Assembly: GCA_041612095.1 (NCBI GenBank)
Contig: JBFJJW010000075.1
Location: 1 to 14,205, forward strand
Length of the DNA: 14,205 bases
From: Solimonas sp041612095
Lineage (GTDB): Bacteria > Pseudomonadota > Gammaproteobacteria > Nevskiales > Nevskiaceae
Reading direction: 5' to 3'
Shown here piece after piece: positions 13,403 through 14,205 of this stretch. The first letter of the stretch is position 1. The number at the start of each line of letters is the position of its first letter. The notes under the pieces were generated by a model. That model had not been told where the DNA came from. It searched no databases and saw only the letters and a list, made by a program, of their open reading frames with translations. A program made the position numbers and the translations under genes.

Positions 13403-14205
13403 GCACTGGTTTCCACGGGCAGCCCTCGTTCCGTAATGTCCACGCTTTCTCCGGAGGAAAATACCAGCACTTCCCGCGGTAGAGGGTGGCTGATGAACCC
13501 CAACGGACTCGCGCTTGGCCCGTATGCCCCCGATGCGCCGACGGCAAGGATGTCGCCGGTCCGTGTCTCAGGCAACTCGATCTGCGAGGCGAATACGTCT
13601 GCGGTCGTACATAGCGGGCCTGTGAGCATGTAGCTGCATATCGGCGCGCTACGCTTGGTCGCGCTTAGATTGGAAAACGGCCAGTTCCGCCTGATCACCG
13701 CGCCCATCATGCCGGCGGCATTCAGATGATGATTGAATCCGGCATCGCACAGCCGAATATCCACGCCACGCGACCGCTTTTCTCCAATCACCTGCGTCAG
13801 CAGGTACCCGCACGGACCAACCACCCATCGCCCCATCTCCAGCACCAGGTTGGATGCGTGGAATCGTTCGTCCGCTCGCAGCGCATCCAGTTGCACGTTG
13901 ATCCGCTCGGCCAGGCCTGACAAGTCAAATGCCTGCTCCCCGTCAAAGTAGGGGATTCCAAACCCAGATCCAAAAATCAGGGTGCGCGCCATCGAGGCGT
14001 CGACGACAAAGCGTCGGAAAAGTTCGATGAATATTGCGAAGTTCTCTACGATCGCGTCGGCATCAAGGCAGTTCGTACCTGAATAGATATGAAATCCGCG
14101 CACGCGCAGGAACCGCCGCCGCTTGCATCGCTCCAGAAATCCAGATATCTGCTCTTCGTCAATGCCGAACTGGCTAGGCTTGCCCGCCATATTGATGCCA
14201 AACCG
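13399..14205 (-). CDS. PLP-dependent decarboxylase (DapDC/ODC fold), exosortase A-associated type, N-terminus cut by window edge
   Basis: The frame is open to the right edge, so the internal ATG at 14190 is not the true start. About 268 residues are visible of an expected 400 or so. The visible part runs from the middle of the PLP barrel, GKPSQFGID, through GFHIYSGTN, a GSGFGIPY phosphate-binding glycine loop and EMGRWVVGPCG (EPGR-like), to the C-terminal domain with LCDAGFNHHLNAAG, GPLC and GAYGPSASPLGF. The PLP-binding lysine is off the window. The CDxGxxHHL and GPLC segments resemble the exosortase A-associated set (TIGR03099) more than true diaminopimelate decarboxylase; this is judged by eye. 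It probably decarboxylates an amino-acid-like substrate for the ligase encoded two genes on. The stop overlaps the sulfotransferase start. Confidence 0.88.
   Translation of the reverse strand, partial: RFGINMAGKPSQFGIDEEQISGFLERCKRRRFLRVRGFHIYSGTNCLDADAIVENFAIFIELFRRFVVDASMARTLIFGSGFGIPYFDGEQAFDLSGLAERINVQLDALRADERFHASNLVLEMGRWVVGPCGYLLTQVIGEKRSRGVDIRLCDAGFNHHLNAAGMMGAVIRRNWPFSNLSATKRSAPICSYMLTGPLCTTADVFASQIELPETRTGDILAVGASGAYGPSASPLGFISHPLPREVLVFSSGESVDITERGLPVETSA

Noticed and set aside
14188..14190. ATG at 14190 as the start of the PLP decarboxylase
   Set aside because: The frame is open to the window edge, and the next visible residues, GKPSQFGID, belong to the middle of the family, so this methionine is internal.
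13399..14205. Annotation as diaminopimelate decarboxylase (lysA)
   Set aside because: The fold fits, but the CDAGFNHHL and GPLC segments and the ligase partner point to the exosortase-associated relative. Lysine biosynthesis is not supported by the neighbours.
1..14205. Mobile element or CRISPR signatures
   Set aside because: No transposase or integrase motifs, no terminal inverted repeats with target duplications and no regularly spaced direct repeats were found by eye.

Overview
The window looks like a chromosomal segment of a GC-rich gammaproteobacterium. The reasons are an E. coli-type membrane-associated FadE, an OprF-like OmpA protein with thrombospondin type-3 (TSP3) repeats, and an envelope-polysaccharide locus. 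A Nevskiales/Xanthomonadales-like host would fit, but nothing in the sequence fixes the taxon. No rRNA, tRNA, CRISPR array, insertion sequence or integrase is visible. Coding density is high and there is no gene-free stretch over 300 bases.

Left region (1-5103, all minus strand; transcription runs from high to low coordinates). A periplasmic prolyl oligopeptidase is followed by a TetR-family repressor and a long FadE acyl-CoA dehydrogenase cut by the left edge. The repressor and fadE are 27 bases apart and look like one operon. The short region in front of tetR holds a sigma70-like promoter whose 17-base spacer contains a perfect CCATACG-N4-CGTATGG palindrome. A second, slightly degenerate copy lies near the start of transcription. 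This is the layout of an autorepressed fatty-acid oxidation operon.

Middle region (5104-6960, plus strand). A small lipoprotein with one TSP3 calcium-binding motif is followed, after a 250-base gap rich in inverted repeats, by an OmpA-family protein (beta barrel, nine-proline hinge, two TSP3 motifs, peptidoglycan-binding domain). A very clear intrinsic terminator closes this unit. Both proteins probably work at the outer membrane-peptidoglycan interface.

Right region (7003-14205). These are surface-polysaccharide or glycoconjugate genes. A short PglC-type sugar-1-phosphate transferase and a SAM methyltransferase lie on the minus strand, and an acyltransferase-3 (O-acetyltransferase-like) gene lies on the plus strand. 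A tight minus-strand operon then contains a PLP-dependent decarboxylase (5' end off the right edge), a sulfotransferase, an AMP-forming ligase, a possible 35-residue microprotein and another methyltransferase. The decarboxylase plus ligase pair resembles the pair known from exosortase A/PEP-CTERM exopolysaccharide loci. No exosortase or PEP-CTERM protein lies inside the window, so that link is an inference. Together the genes could start a glycan on undecaprenyl phosphate and decorate it by methylation, acylation, sulfation and possibly an amino-acid-derived group. The substrate of the decarboxylase/ligase module is the main unknown here.
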